The translations under genes were made by a program, and so were the position numbers. A stretch of 64,000 nucleotides of DNA from Siderastrea radians. Lineage: Eukaryota; Cnidaria; Anthozoa; Scleractinia; Rhizangiidae. The stretch is taken from the NCBI GenBank assembly GCA_964017195.1, contig OZ024895.1, forward strand, positions 45,937,673 to 46,001,672, read 5' to 3'. Numbering within the stretch: the stretch's first letter is position 1; the number at the start of each line of letters is the position of its first letter. Shown here piece by piece: positions 12,046-24,712 of this stretch. The notes under the pieces are model-generated. The model searched no databases, had not been told where the DNA came from, and saw only the letters and a list, made by a program, of their open reading frames with translations.

Positions 12046-15000
12046 TTAGCTGATCAAAAACGCTCCAAAGTTGTTGTTATTTCCTACATCACGAAACAGT
12101 TCACCGACTCTCTTGTTTTGTGGAATTCCTTTGAGTTTTACCTGAACAAATATTTCAGTTCCATCAGAAATCTTGGCTAGACCGGATAGATTAACCTCAT
12201 AATTTGCATTGTTGGGCGCAGACGAGAACAAGGTCTTTCTCTCTTCAGCCTTGCTGTGGTGCGTCTTAATAAAAACCTGCTGGATGTACATTGTTTCTAC
12301 CCTCAGGTTGCAGTAAACGTGGTACGTGCCGCCTCGGAAAATTATGACACGTCTTCTGTTCTCTAATATAACTTTGCCATTGTTACTGAAATATCTTTGC
12401 CATGAAACATTCCACGAACCTATTTAAAAAAAAAAACCGAAAATTGACACGCTAGACCAAAAGTGACTCAGATGAGTAATAGAATTTAAAAAACAGAAGT
12501 TATAATAAACACTGTACATCTCCCCACCCGATGGAAAGATGTGGAAAGTGCGGATATACCTAAGTATTCTTTAGCTCTCCTTCTGCCGAGTCCTTTAATA
12601 ACTATTTCAGTTCAGTTATAACAGCTTATTCGAAATATCAGTCTCCCCCCCCCCAAAAAAATACTAATGCCACTCAGTGAGGAGAATTTGCATGCTGGTA
12701 ATGGGGCTTCAAAACCTCACAGTACTGAATCATCATTACCACCCTCTGAGAGAAGAGTGGTAAATCTGTTGCACCGAGGAGAGGATGGGAAAGGCAGATA
12801 TCACCTGATCAAAGAAAGCGAGTATCTTAAGAGACAATGCTTAAACCTACCGCCTGAAGGAGACGTCGTGGGGATAATTTCACCCGCGGGAACTCCATAG
12901 ACGTGGATAAAATCTAAATAAAAATCACAAGAAAGTCATATCAGATTTTGTCTAACAAGGGAAAATGACTTTGAAACCATATCAATAGCAGTCTGGCTAT
13001 CTGCGAATCAGCGTATACGAGGTGCTCCTTTGTAAGCTGTGGGATCTGCGAGTTTGCTTGATTTCCAAATATGGAAAGCGATTTCGGAACGACTTTTTCA
13101 TTTCTGGAAACTTCCGGTCGTTTCTGCAAATAATATTATTATTATGCCCATCCATTTTCAGAAAAAAGACAGCCTTGAAGGAAGTATCATTTGCAACTGC
13201 TGTTAGCCTGGTAAGAAAGAACCAATGAGAGCACGGGATCTCTTATATCTGGGGGCTATATAGGTAACAGAAACTCGCGTTGTTTTGTACCTCTTTTACG
13301 CTCTGGCGCTAAACAGTTTCTTATCCTGGTGCAATTGGGGGTGTTTTCTGCAATGAATATCAAAGTACCAATAAAGGAAAATATTAATTGAAAAGTTAAT
13401 CAGCAAACAAATAGATAAATTCAGCAAGCAAGTAAGTACATAACTGAACAAGTGAAAATATGAATAGCAAGCAGAATATTATTTACACAGGCCTTTTGGG
13501 GAGTTTTAGGGATCACTTGACAAAGCGTTTTTTTTTTTAGAATGAGGAGTGATCACGACTACAAAAAAAACTAGCATGCTATACTAATCTCAATAAACAA
13601 GAGGATCCTGACTGATGAATGCCCTTTCATTATCACAATTACCAGCTGAACCAACTGCCTCTTGACCGGATAATCTTCGTCTCAAATACAACAAATTAAT
13701 TTGATTTTCATCCTCACAGCGATGGGATAACATCAGAAATCCCACGGTATTTGCTTACTTGTTTCCATGAAAAGCTGCAGGAAATATCCTTTTTCAGGTT
13801 GATCTGCATAATTTTTATCTTCCTTAGACAGGGTTATTTTGGGTGCGTTGCAGTGGTCGGATCAATAAGAAAAAGGTTTCAAAAAATGTTGACATGCTGG
13901 AATCAGTAAACGAGCCCCACTGGTCTTGTTACTGCCACAAAATTTTCACTTGATGTTATCAAATGTTTCTAGTCGTAATTTTTAGAGCGTAGAAAATAAG
14001 CTGATTTATTTTGAATTGAAGCATTGAGAGTTTTACATTTTTATGGTACAAATATGGGGTGCTGGCCATGCGCATTGAAAGAGGCAGTTCCTGGGGTGAA
14101 ACCCAAGGTATAGCCACGCCGCCGGCACTCCCTGAAACGTGTATAAATCCGTAATCCATACCTTTGGTGTACGTTTTTAAGCAAGTGTGAATTCTATGAC
14201 ACCTGTGCGCTTTATCTGCAATAAAAGGAGAGAATTTTAAAATACCCTGTAAAATGCTGTTTGGAACCTTGCACTGGATTACGTGACGGCTTAAGCTTAC
14301 GTTAAGGATAGTTCCTTCCTGAAGGAGCTTCATATTACGCGAGGAATCGGTTCGTTTTCCCGTTACTTCGTCTATTATTTCATCAGAGCTACTTTGTACA
14401 GCGTAATAAGCATCACAATACGAAGTTATTCTGCTCAGTAGAGTTATTTTATCCACAGTGCAAAGGGAGGTCACCTTGTACAGCATATAATATTAAATAG
14501 AAGTTAATAGAGCCTGGAAGGTGCGCGCTTTCTAACCTTGCTTTATTAGAATACAAACCAAAGAAAAGCGTGTTTTATTCTTTTCAAAGAGCGTCCCACA
14601 AGGCAAAAAAAAAAAAACATTTTTAACGTATAATTCTCAAAAGCAAAAGAAAGCACTGAAGCAAGCGTAGCTCAACTATTTTGGGATGTGAAACGTGTAT
14701 AGCTTATTTGGGGGCGGGGGAGGCTCCCATCCTATGCCGGGCACAACGAGCGCTGAAACTCTTTTAAGACAGTCCAAGGTTATGCTTTTCTAAAATAAAC
14801 GACCAAAGAAACTTAGAAGACCCTTCAAGGATAGACGCTTTTGAGAACTCGTGTAGATCTCGTACCATTTTTCAAGACTGAACCCAAAACTGCATTTTCC
14901 ACGCCAGTAGAGGGAGATCCAATAAGTCAGAAGATGATCCCTCTAATATTTGGTGATTCTCAATTCATTGATACAAATATAGCATTTCAAATGCCGTTAT

Positions 15001-18000
15001 CGAAACAGGAAGTTTGGAACGCCTTTTTTTCCAATTAACGAATCTCCTTTTTTTCTCCCATTTCAATACCTAAAATTATCGCTTCCTTCCTTCCGTAAGA
15101 ACTGAATCCTTCATCACCAACAAACCTGCAAGCAAAATACGTTTCCGCTATTTGCGTTGTTTTGGCGGAAATCTTAGAGTGTAATAAAAGCAATAAAAAG
15201 CACGTCGCTGAAAAACAAAGCTGGCAATAAACCAACTTGCTGAAAGCCTCTAAAGAAAATAATAAACATGCTACTCGTATCAAAGTCCCCGGCAATTATC
15301 AATTTAGAGGCATCCTTTTCATTTCCTGTTTTTTGCTCCGTCAGGTGATGTTTTTGGGAGTAGGGGAGTTGCACTCCTTTTCTCTTTAAAAACGTCTGTT
15401 CTCTGGCTGAGGCTAAATATTCTTACTTTTATCACGAGTTGAGCACCAAATTATTTTAAACGTTCTTATGTTCTCAATGTTGAAAACGAAATGTATTATT
15501 TTAATACATGTGCGTTCAGGCACGTTTCTGTAAGTGATATAATAATTTTGGTTCTAATTGAAGTTTGACCAAAACTGTGATCAGTGAACACTACCCCTGA
15601 CCATTTCGGCTTTTTCTGTAAGGCCATGAAACATCAAGTTAAAATGTTGCATTTCAAAACAAAGCTTTCACTTAATGTGAGCCTTAAGTACGTTCTTAGC
15701 GTGTTTTCAGATTTTGGCCATTATTGTCCCAACATTCGTATACAAAACAGAGTGTATAAATACAAGCAAAGCAATTTAAAAATGGCAAGTTAATGAAAAT
15801 ATCAGAACAAGTTAATTAAGCAATTGTAAAGAGTTTTTTTTTTTCAATTTAGTCGATACTTTAAGTTTCTATTTTAAACGATCTGTTTTGCTACAGGGGT
15901 ATGGACAATAATTCCTACATCACACTGGAACTTGACTTGAACTTATGACTCGAGGTCAGCTCGAGCTGAGCTTGAACTCTAACGCACGGATACTTCGATG
16001 CCTCTTTCAGTGGAAAAGCATTTTATTGATAAGCGTAGAAGTTGAGTCAAAGAATCAAGTGCTTAAAATAATGCACAGTAGATCTCTTTTATACTCAATT
16101 CTAAAAGCATTATCTTCTATTGTAGTTAGCAATGAGTCCGTTTGTGTAAGGCAAATGAAGATGTAACATCTTGGACAGGGCAATAAAAAAAGAACCAAAC
16201 ACTTTTAAGTGAGTGTCAGCTTTTGCAGCAAGAACAATTGTTTGGAAAATACGAAAAGAATTCATGGCAAAATACGATGCATGGCAAATGCTCTGTTTTC
16301 CGATTCCCTGCTGCTATCGCTGAAAGAGATAAAGCGATTTTCTTTTCAATGCTACATATTTTCATGCGTTTTGTGAATGATTTAACTGGGTTAAGACCTT
16401 AAACGATGGAATCTGGAAGACGAAGTATCCTTAAAAGAACTCTCTCATTCTATCAAAGTTCAAAACCAAGAAAATGTACATTAGTTAAAATAGTGGAAAA
16501 TACTCAAGAACACAACAAAGATAAGCTACTATTTCACTTGAATGACCACACCTATAAGACTATAGACTCAAGAGATAGAACCACCTTATACAGTATAACA
16601 AACATCACAGCAAAAAACTGCTGCTCAGTAGCTTTCATTTGAGACATCTGAATGGCCACACTTTAGAATTTCATTCACGGACTCAAAATTTAGAAACACC
16701 TTGCACAGCACAGAAAAAAAAAACGAAACAAAACAAAAAAAAAAACAGCGCCACAGGAAAGTACTGCTCAAAAGCTTTCATTTGAATGGTCACCGCCAGT
16801 TAGGATTTTCATCTGATTCTCACACAAATTACTACGAGACTGGCATGACCAGGAGTTTCTCCTGGTGAATAAGGGATAACGTTTCGATACAAATTTCATG
16901 ATGTAGCAGTCATGTGAAGTCTTGCTCTCCAGCTGAAATTACAGTGAGTCCGCTAACGATCACTGGCAAATAACGACACGTTTTTATCTCTGGAATGTTG
17001 GCGCCTTGTTCACAAAACGGATGTTCCCTCTCCAGTCCAAGGGGGTATAAGTTGGCTCATCTTAATGTAAAAATATCGAAAATCGTTTTTGCATCTAAGA
17101 GGTTTCACTTGTTTCTGCAGTGAAGTACTTGCCAAATTTACATTGAAAAGCTTGATTAAAATCAACCAAAATCAATCGTGAATGTGACTTGTTTTAACTC
17201 ATTGTGACCTCGTTTCTTTCAGCTAGTAACACGTGAAATAGGATGAATCTGTTTGTGTTGAACTTATTATTCATACACGGAAGTGGAGCCTTTATGTTTT
17301 CACGCACCAGTGACTGAGAAGCAAGATCACACACGCAATGCGCAGTGTGTGCGTGCTATTTCATTATTAGGTTGGCGATGCTAACTAGGGTATAACTACA
17401 AGAAGAAACAAAACTCAACATCTGCTTAGACCTGTTTTATAATCAGGTAGAAGTATATGCGACTAGAAATTTATAAGCACTAACACTTTTGATCTTTAAC
17501 CGCATGTACGTGAACTGATGTAATATGCTCGAGCACTCACGTTCTGTCTTGTTTTTCTTGACGGTATTGCGCCGGAGTCGGGGGACCTGCAGGGCAGAGA
17601 AACAAGATGCCTGTTTAGTAAACATCAATGTGCCCACTAAAGGATCGATTTAAGATGTTAATTTTGAGCGTCTGAGACAAAATTGTGTGAAGCTGTATTG
17701 GTCTGCAGTAAGACTTAGAGCAGAAATTTGCGCAAATCCAAATCATGATCACCTTTTGCGCATTAGAAAACTTTCGTTTGATGTTATCCACCTTCGCCTT
17801 AGTGAACCAGAGCTCTTTTCTTAAATCATCGTTCTCTCTCTTTGCCTTCGCAAGTCTGCTGGACAACTCTTTCAGCATTCTTCTGGATTCTTCCACGTCT
17901 CTTGATAACATTATCACCTTAAATAGGACAAAGATCAGCAACGCCGTAAAAAACAATCCAAGAATGTTCCTCATCCATTCACGGAATTTACTCCGCGGAT

Positions 18001-18049
18001 GCAACATTTCATATCGTGCCTCTGTCATCTCGCTCTGTTTTGATTTCAT
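12046..18049 (-). CDS. TNF-superfamily ligand-like gene A, without collagen stalk
   Basis: Three exons were read on the minus strand: 18049-17753, 17586-17541 and 12419-12046. Their phases match (0, then 1) and the total of 717 nt gives 238 residues. Exon 1 (99 residues) has a cytoplasmic N-terminus, a membrane span at about residues 29-47 (ILGLFFTALLIFVLFKVIM) and then a heptad-rich charged coiled coil. Exon 2 encodes VPRLRRNTVKKNKTE with a furin-type RLRR site. Exon 3 is the TNF homology domain: GGTYHVYCNL corresponds to the family's GYYFIYSQ strand, and NNFGAFLIS is the last strand. The YNTxYHGG motif of the other genes is absent, so it is the most divergent member. No Gly-X-Y exon was found in the 5.1-kb last intron, though a symmetric exon could be missed. 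Predicted role: cleavable type II membrane cytokine. Receptor unknown. Confidence 0.72.
16540..16800 (-). repeat. Copies of the 108-bp repeat family
   Basis: Two to three degenerate units lie in the last intron of gene A, with tagaaccaccttatacagta, aaaactgctgctcagtagct, tttcatttgaatggtcac and the like. The chance ORF at 16406-16642 overlaps it. Confidence 0.65.
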
Positions 18050-18157
18050 TGGTAACTGATCCCAGCTGAGTTCGCCTTCTGTCTTTATAGCTCAAGGAAG
18101 CTGAACTATTTCATTAAATAACGACACGATATCTCTCGCTACATATTGCTCAGTGCT

Positions 18158-18165
18158 CACGTGAC
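18158..18165. promoter_or_regulatory. E-box CACGTGAC upstream of gene A
   Basis: CACGTGAC lies about 110 bases upstream of the gene A start codon. The same 8-mer lies at almost the same distance upstream of gene B (35951-35958). CACGTG is the core for USF/MITF/TFEB-type bHLH-zip factors. Function is inferred from sequence only. Confidence 0.3.
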
Positions 18166-18237
18166 CAATGTGTTTACGCCATATCTTTCTTGAGTCGTGA
18201 TTTTTTGGGGGATGCGGACTACATTGAGAAGTTTCTT

Positions 18238-18246
18238 TTCAAAGAA
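18238..18246. promoter_or_regulatory. STAT-like palindrome TTCAAAGAA upstream of gene A
   Basis: The TTCNNNGAA pattern lies about 190 bases upstream of the gene A start codon. It is the weakest member of a set of such sites found upstream of all five complete TNF-like genes. Confidence 0.25.
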
Positions 18247-21107
18247 ACTTGCTCCATTTCTTAGAATTCTTTTGCCCTGATATTATTATGCAAAGCGTCC
18301 TTTGTTTACCTACTGTCAAAACATTTCAAAACGAAGGAGAGGAGATTAACAGAGATTATGTAACGTACGTGCACTGTCAGTTAGTTCATTCAATTTGCTT
18401 TTTCTATTCAGATACTTCTAGCAAAGAGAGTTGCTAAGGAACTGCAATTTGCAAACAGTGTGTTAAGGACTGTACATTTCTGGTTGAGTTCATTTAAGAC
18501 ATTTAATCCTCAATGATAATTAACATATAATGAGCCCACACAAAATGCAATGGCTAACAATACAATGCAGAACAGTACAAAACATATTTTCCATTTCCGT
18601 GTACATTCCTTAACCGTGTTTCCTTTTTCATGGACATTGCTATGACCTGGATGGTGAAAATCTTAGTTAAAAGTATGAATGAGTAATTTTGACTTTGTTA
18701 TCACTATGGATACAAGCCATTTGAATCTCGGTCAAGGGCAACAGTTGATGAGCGTAAAGGGAAGACCGGCCTGGATCTCAGGGACGTTTGGACAGGGGAA
18801 CAAATCCGCACACGCCACCTAGATTTTTTGTACAACAATAAAGCCAAAGATATACATATATAGTGTGATGGATCAGAGCTTTTGGAATAAACTTAAACAA
18901 AACTGACAAGTATTGTGTTTCTGAAATTATGAGAAACAAAATGGAATTTCTGATTATTTCTCTAGATTACCTTTTGAACCCACGTCTCACTTATGAGTTT
19001 TGGATAATCAGGGGGTCACGGTGGAAAATCATAGCTACGTTGAAGCCTACGATCGTTACAGGTTACGATCGCTACAGTAAAGTGACACAATACAAGTTAG
19101 CATAAATTAAACGCATTTGCCTCCTGACATAGGCTCGATTTCTTTGAGCCTACTCCTCGAACTTCAAATAGAGTTTCCAATGATCCCTAAATGAATTGAA
19201 GGAAACCAGTTTATATACGTGTTGATCGATTTCCACAATTTTTCCTTAAAACCATCCAACTGTCGAATGGACGAGTACTTCATTTCGGGCTTAAAATTAA
19301 CGGATCATTTAAAACTGCCAGTCGTATACTCTGATCCGGAAACTAACTTTAAACCAAACGTGAAACGTGAGTGAAAAAACTTCGATTGATATTTGAAAAC
19401 TACGAATTTTCGTGTCCTTAATTGCATTAAATAACTCAGACTTCAAGACAGAGAGGAAGGAGGAATACTTGCCTTAAATGTTCTCCTACATTGATAGACG
19501 CATCCAACATCGCATGTTGAAAGCCAACAGCTCAAGGTGGACTTCCTTTCTCGGAATGGAACCTGATGCCTAGCATGCCTTCTCAGCTGGTAAAAGGCGC
19601 GTGTTTTTGTATATTGCGTGCAATGGAACTGTTAAAAATGGACTTATACAGGCCGTAAATTTCCTTTTCCTTTGCGTATTCTCAAAGTAGTTCGCTTTCA
19701 ATTTGGAAGGCCTAACAAATAAAGAATGCAAAGAATCATGAATCGAAAGTGAAACCATGTCAACCATATGCACTACAAGGAAGTTAAAAGAACCAATCAA
19801 CGCACCCTTATGTAGATTTAATCTTTAATCCTACAATAGGCTTAAAAAAGTATATATTTCTGTCACTGATTGGCTCGATTTTATTTTCAAACATAATGAT
19901 ATCTTTTAAAAGTTAGTTCTGAGAATTTGCATAAAGACAGGGCGACGGATCTAGAAGGGTATGGTCCAGAGAGCTGAGATCATGGGACCCCTCCCCCCTC
20001 CTTCAAATCTGTACTCGTTTTTGGTTTTGATATGTTCAAATGCATTTAAACTAAAATAGAATAATCAGAAAGAAAATTTATGGGTAAATGTTATGGCTTG
20101 TTTCAAATTTGCATCAGCTGAGCTATCATTCTTTGCCTTTGAAGTATCTAGTACAAGTTGCCATTAAAACGCTCCTCTCGAAAATTGCTGGATCTACCAT
20201 GTGAAGGAAATTTCACCAGTGTACGGAATAGGCTTCCTTTTCAACCGACACTTGGTTGGGTCACTCACTTGGGTGGTAAAAAACAGCACCCCTCTCCATA
20301 GGGATACCCGTAGCCATAGGGTACTTCGTAATTGGGGAAAATGAGTAGTATTTCTTCTAGGTATATCGAAGGAGCACCATATCGATTTAAAGAAATAATG
20401 TATGGACGCATAAGCACTTTGAGCACCTTCTCCCCATGGGCTTACTCCAGATCAACTGCGATCGAGGTTAGCAACCCTATTTTTGAGACTAAAATAGACA
20501 ACATCTATGCCATCTTTTTTTCGATTAAGCTTTAAGGGTATCCGTTAAAGGTATTTGTTTTTTCCAGAGATATTTCTTTCATGATCTAAAAACCGAACTA
20601 CCGGAATTGGCTTTACAAGAAATTTCCAGTTTTTGCCATAGTTTTTCGGACTTTTAGGTGGTCACGCAAATTCAAAAGTGGGGTGGGCTATGTTACCTGC
20701 CCACACGGGGGTAGGCATTTTTGGGACCAACCAATTTCATTCCCAGGGCTGAGAAGGCCCTAGGAACGAGGTTGAGGACCAATGCCTTAAGTTAAACAGA
20801 TTCAGTTTCGTGATGAACGAACCTTTAATCATGCTTTAGAACTACTACAAGGAAGAAAAATGAATGAAAGAATAATAAAGTCCTCCTACCAGTGAAATTA
20901 TGTTTAAGTTCTCACAGGAGTCCATCACAAAAACGTAGCTACAGATATCTGAAACAGTAAACTTTGGTATTTGTTTGGTATTTTCCACTTTCTTATTTCG
21001 AATTGAAATGTATTTAGGGTATAACGCGGTACGTTATCCCTATCACTTAAGCTTATATTATTATAGTATCACGTATCCTACTTAAGTAATATATTTTTCA
21101 AATTTTA

Positions 21108-21310
21108 AATCGTAACGTTTTTAGTTTTTTCGCCAGTTTTTTAACGTTGTAATATTAGCTTCTTTAAATATAAATTTCAAATCGTAACGTTTTTATTTTT
21201 TACGCCAGTTTTTAAACGTTGTAATACAAGCTGCTTTACTTTTGTTATTTTAGTATCATATTTTATACCCTTAGTTTAAATTGTAACGTTTTTGCCCTTA
21301 GAGTCACAGG
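21108..21310. repeat. Short tandem repeat, about 72-bp unit
   Basis: The phrase aatcgtaacgtttttagttt...cgccagttttttaacgttgtaatat occurs at about 21110 and again at about 21182 with small changes. A partial third copy (aaattgtaacgtttttgcc) lies near 21280. Confidence 0.6.
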
Positions 21311-21639
21311 GTTGTCCCTAACAGCCGGCAGTCGGCAGAATTAACCTGCTACTTGGGTCGTTTGTGCCGGCTACTTTTGTGATTTATATATGTTTTTTAA
21401 AGACAAATTATTTGTTCCTTTACTGGCGCAGATATATGAAAATGAAACTTATTTCTCATTGCAATTTATTGAATCAGATTCAATTTATTGAATCAGAAAC
21501 GTTATCAGGCAAAACTAGTTCCATACGCTAAGAACGTGTGTGACATACGGAAGAACGCCGAACGGACAGACTGAACTAATACAGTGAGACAATAAATTAT
21601 GAAGAAATGTAAATGAGACAACTAAAATCGCACAAATTT

Positions 21640-22090
21640 AATAACCATACTAACGTACAGAGAAACGCTGATATAAGCAGTGTTGACTTATCGTACGAGT
21701 GTACTAACACACTGAAAACCTTAGGAAGTGCAGAACATTGTCGTGTGAACGTGTTAACGTACAAAGAAACGTTGAGAAGGCTAGACTAATAAATCGACGA
21801 ACCTACCTACGTACGGAGAAACGTTGTGAAGACGTTGCATAGAGAGAAATGCTGGGAAGAGGAACTATTGCATGAACGTAGCAATTAATGTAAAAAAGGT
21901 TGATAACAGAAGATTAAGAATTGTGTGAACCTACTAACGTGTAGACAAGTATCATATGAACGCACTACCGAACCTTTCAAGGAAACGTATGGTGAAACGT
22001 TCTGAAGACGGCTAATTTCGTTCGAACGTAGAAATGACGGAGAAAACGTTGCCATCTGAGACGAGAATTAGTAGGGAAAAACGTTGAGAG
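21640..22090. repeat. Degenerate repeats with core taacgtacggagaaacgttg
   Basis: Related cores appear at about 21650, 21755, 21830, 21980 and 22035 (for example taacgtacagagaaacgctg and ctacgtacggagaaacgttg). The spacing is irregular at roughly 75-150 bp, so this is an old decayed tandem array. Confidence 0.4.
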
Positions 22091-24712
22091 GACAAAACAA
22101 GTATCATACAAACATTATGATATCCTTCTACGGAATAAGTTTTAAAATTCTGCTCACTCAATTTGCTTTTGGGATCCAATCATCAGAAGCAGTATTTAGT
22201 TTGGTTTCCATCCGGTGCTTTAGTGCTTTGAAATTTTCATTAGCCAAAATGGCTAGTGAAAGCGCACGACTTACTAGCCAAAACGGAATTTCTACTAGTC
22301 TGCGGACTAGTTGGCTACCGTTAGTCTCGAGCCCTGGATTTCTAAATGTAATTCCCAGAGCTCAATGTAGTGAACTAATAATCGTGTATCTCTGTGCCAA
22401 CGAGATTATTTGTGAGGATCTTTAACAGTTGCGTGTGAGGATCTTTAACAGTTGGAAAGAATAGTCAACAAGTTCTTCACTCTTGAGATTACATAGAGGC
22501 ATGTTTACAGTACTTAACTCGGCTAAAAATTAGACGTATTGAACACAGTATGAGATTATGCAAAAAAAGTCTGGCTAGTGAAAATTTATTTTGGCTAGTG
22601 AAGTCAAAACCTCTCACTAGCCACTTGGCTACTAAGCTGAAAAGTTAGTCTCGAGCTCTGAGAAAACCACTGAAGGCAGAGTTTATACAAATAAAATGGG
22701 AAAGATACGATTACTTTTGGAACTGACATTATTGGAAATTTGTGCCCAGAATCAACGAAATTCCGTTTCTGGGGAGGGGGGGGGGGGGGGGGGCACGCCA
22801 CCAGACCTCCTAGAAGGAATCGCCATCGGTGCTCGATAATCACTATCCGGCTACTTAGGAATTTTTGCCAGCTACTTGAAAAGTTGTGGACAACACTGGA
22901 GTCGTTCTCTGTAAGACCCTGAAGAAGAAAGGCTGTGCCTTTTGAAATATTGGTAAATATAGAGTTTCCCTACTGTTGAAATCAGCATTGCTTTTTTGTA
23001 GTACTTGGTTCGATTCTATAGATATCTGTCTCACTCATTAATCATGAAAAACCATCCAAATTAAGCTTTCAAGGAGCTTTTTTGGACTAGCCAGGGAAAA
23101 ATAAAGTAAATCCAAATAAAAAACAAACAAAAGGAAAATAGGTATTTCCCAAAGCTGACCAAACATGCTTAAACACGTGACCAGTGGTATGCATGACTCG
23201 ATCTGGGGGAATCCCCCACCCACGTCTAGCGTCGGATCGCGTCGTATCGAAATAATGTGCTTCGTCGGCACATCTGAAAGCTAAGTGGGAAGAACGAGAT
23301 GAAAAGGGTGAATTTGTCCCAATTTTTGACAAGGAATCAATGAAAAGGCCAACATTTTTTAGGTAAGTCGTGTTATGAACTGACACAAGTAACTTGTGAT
23401 TTGCTAGAAAGCATCGCCGCAACGCCAGAAGCACATTCCACTACTAAATGACTAAAGAGCTAAAAAATCTGTCGTGAAATTGCCTTTTTGTAGCGAGGTA
23501 AAGGTAAGTCTAGGGCAAGAAGGCCAGTTGTTTAAACATTTAAGCTTTACTCTACAATGAGCTTTACTGTAATACCATTAAGAGCAAACACAGCAGCGCT
23601 TAACGTGCATTTTGACTTTTTTGGGTGTGCATGTACGATGATTTACAATTCACTGGCACTCACGATAAGCCTTCCCTCCTTCGTTTTATTGCTGAGACTG
23701 AAATAACCAACAGAATGCCATCAAAACCCTTCCTTGCCTTATAAATAAATCTAACAACATCTTTCCTTTGAATTTTGTAGTTGTATTTGAAAACAAGCGA
23801 TATAAATCGCAGTAATTTTGGCGAAAAAATGTGCAAGATATTTGCTGTCGTGTCACATTTTACTGCACTCAAGCGTGAGAGTGTTACGCCTTATTCAAGG
23901 GTCGATCGAATGAGCCCTCAAATTGCCGCAAAAGTCACAAAATCTCTCGTTGTAGTACTAGCATTTTGTCCTAATTTGTTGGTTGGAAAAAATGACTTTT
24001 GCAAGATTTGTCTTCGAGCGTTGTAATGTGCAACGTGTCGATGTATGGTAATAAATCTTGGATCATTAATTTATGCAAAAATTAACAACAAAAATTCAAT
24101 CAATCTTGCTTTAATTTGTTCAGCTTGAGGAGAAACTGAGTAAAATGAAAAGTAAAAGAAGAGCAAAGCGGAAAATAAGATGTAGAATGTAAGCAAAAAT
24201 ACCTTTTTGTGTTCAAAAACCAAATGACTCCCCCCACCCCCAAGTTAAAACTCTTCAAATTTGCAGCCATTAATTACAGGTCTTATAAATTAAACAATAA
24301 TTAATAATTTACTTCACCATCTCACTGAAAGTCTATTTTATAAACTGATTTTGTCAAAACAACAGACCAATTTAGGCAAAAAGAAATATTAGTAACTATT
24401 TTGCTACGACTGTCATGCTCATCATTGTCACATGTGGTGAAAGCTGGTCTTGTCGTCATGCCATTAATACCGCCTACAGCAGCTTCACTTTGACCAAACA
24501 AAAGGTTATTCATCATTCACTTATGAGAAATATAAACCCCATCAAAATGACCTAGGGGGGTGGGAGTGTTTGGGTATAGGGGTCTGAAGGAAGCCCTGAA
24601 CCTGTGGAGAGGTCTCCCCCCCCCCTAGGCAAAATGAACCAGATTTATGTGGCCTACAGGAGGCCAGATTAGCTGGGCTCTGCTGTATTCAATTATAATT
24701 TCACAAATCTGT

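Larger units (their letters stand above)
18250..24700. other. Intergenic region, repeats and no recognised gene
   Basis: All ORFs here are short (up to about 115 codons), overlap on both strands and show no known motif. Notable contents are tandem copies near 21.1-21.3 kb, degenerate repeats at 21.6-22.1 kb, a dispersed motif ggctagtgaaa at 22.2-22.65 kb and a poly-G tract at about 22.77 kb. The rest looks unique or of unknown repeat origin. Confidence 0.5.

Noticed and set aside
12667..12900. 77-codon + strand ORF next to the gene A head exon
   Set aside because: No recognisable motif, no splice context, and opposite strand within a gene A intron. It was kept out as unsupported.
13959..14486. 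175-codon minus ORF in the last intron of gene A
   Set aside because: No domain was recognised. Its beginning (reading atgctgtacaaggtg on the minus strand) resembles the dispersed 108-bp repeat, so it is probably a chance frame over repeat-derived DNA.
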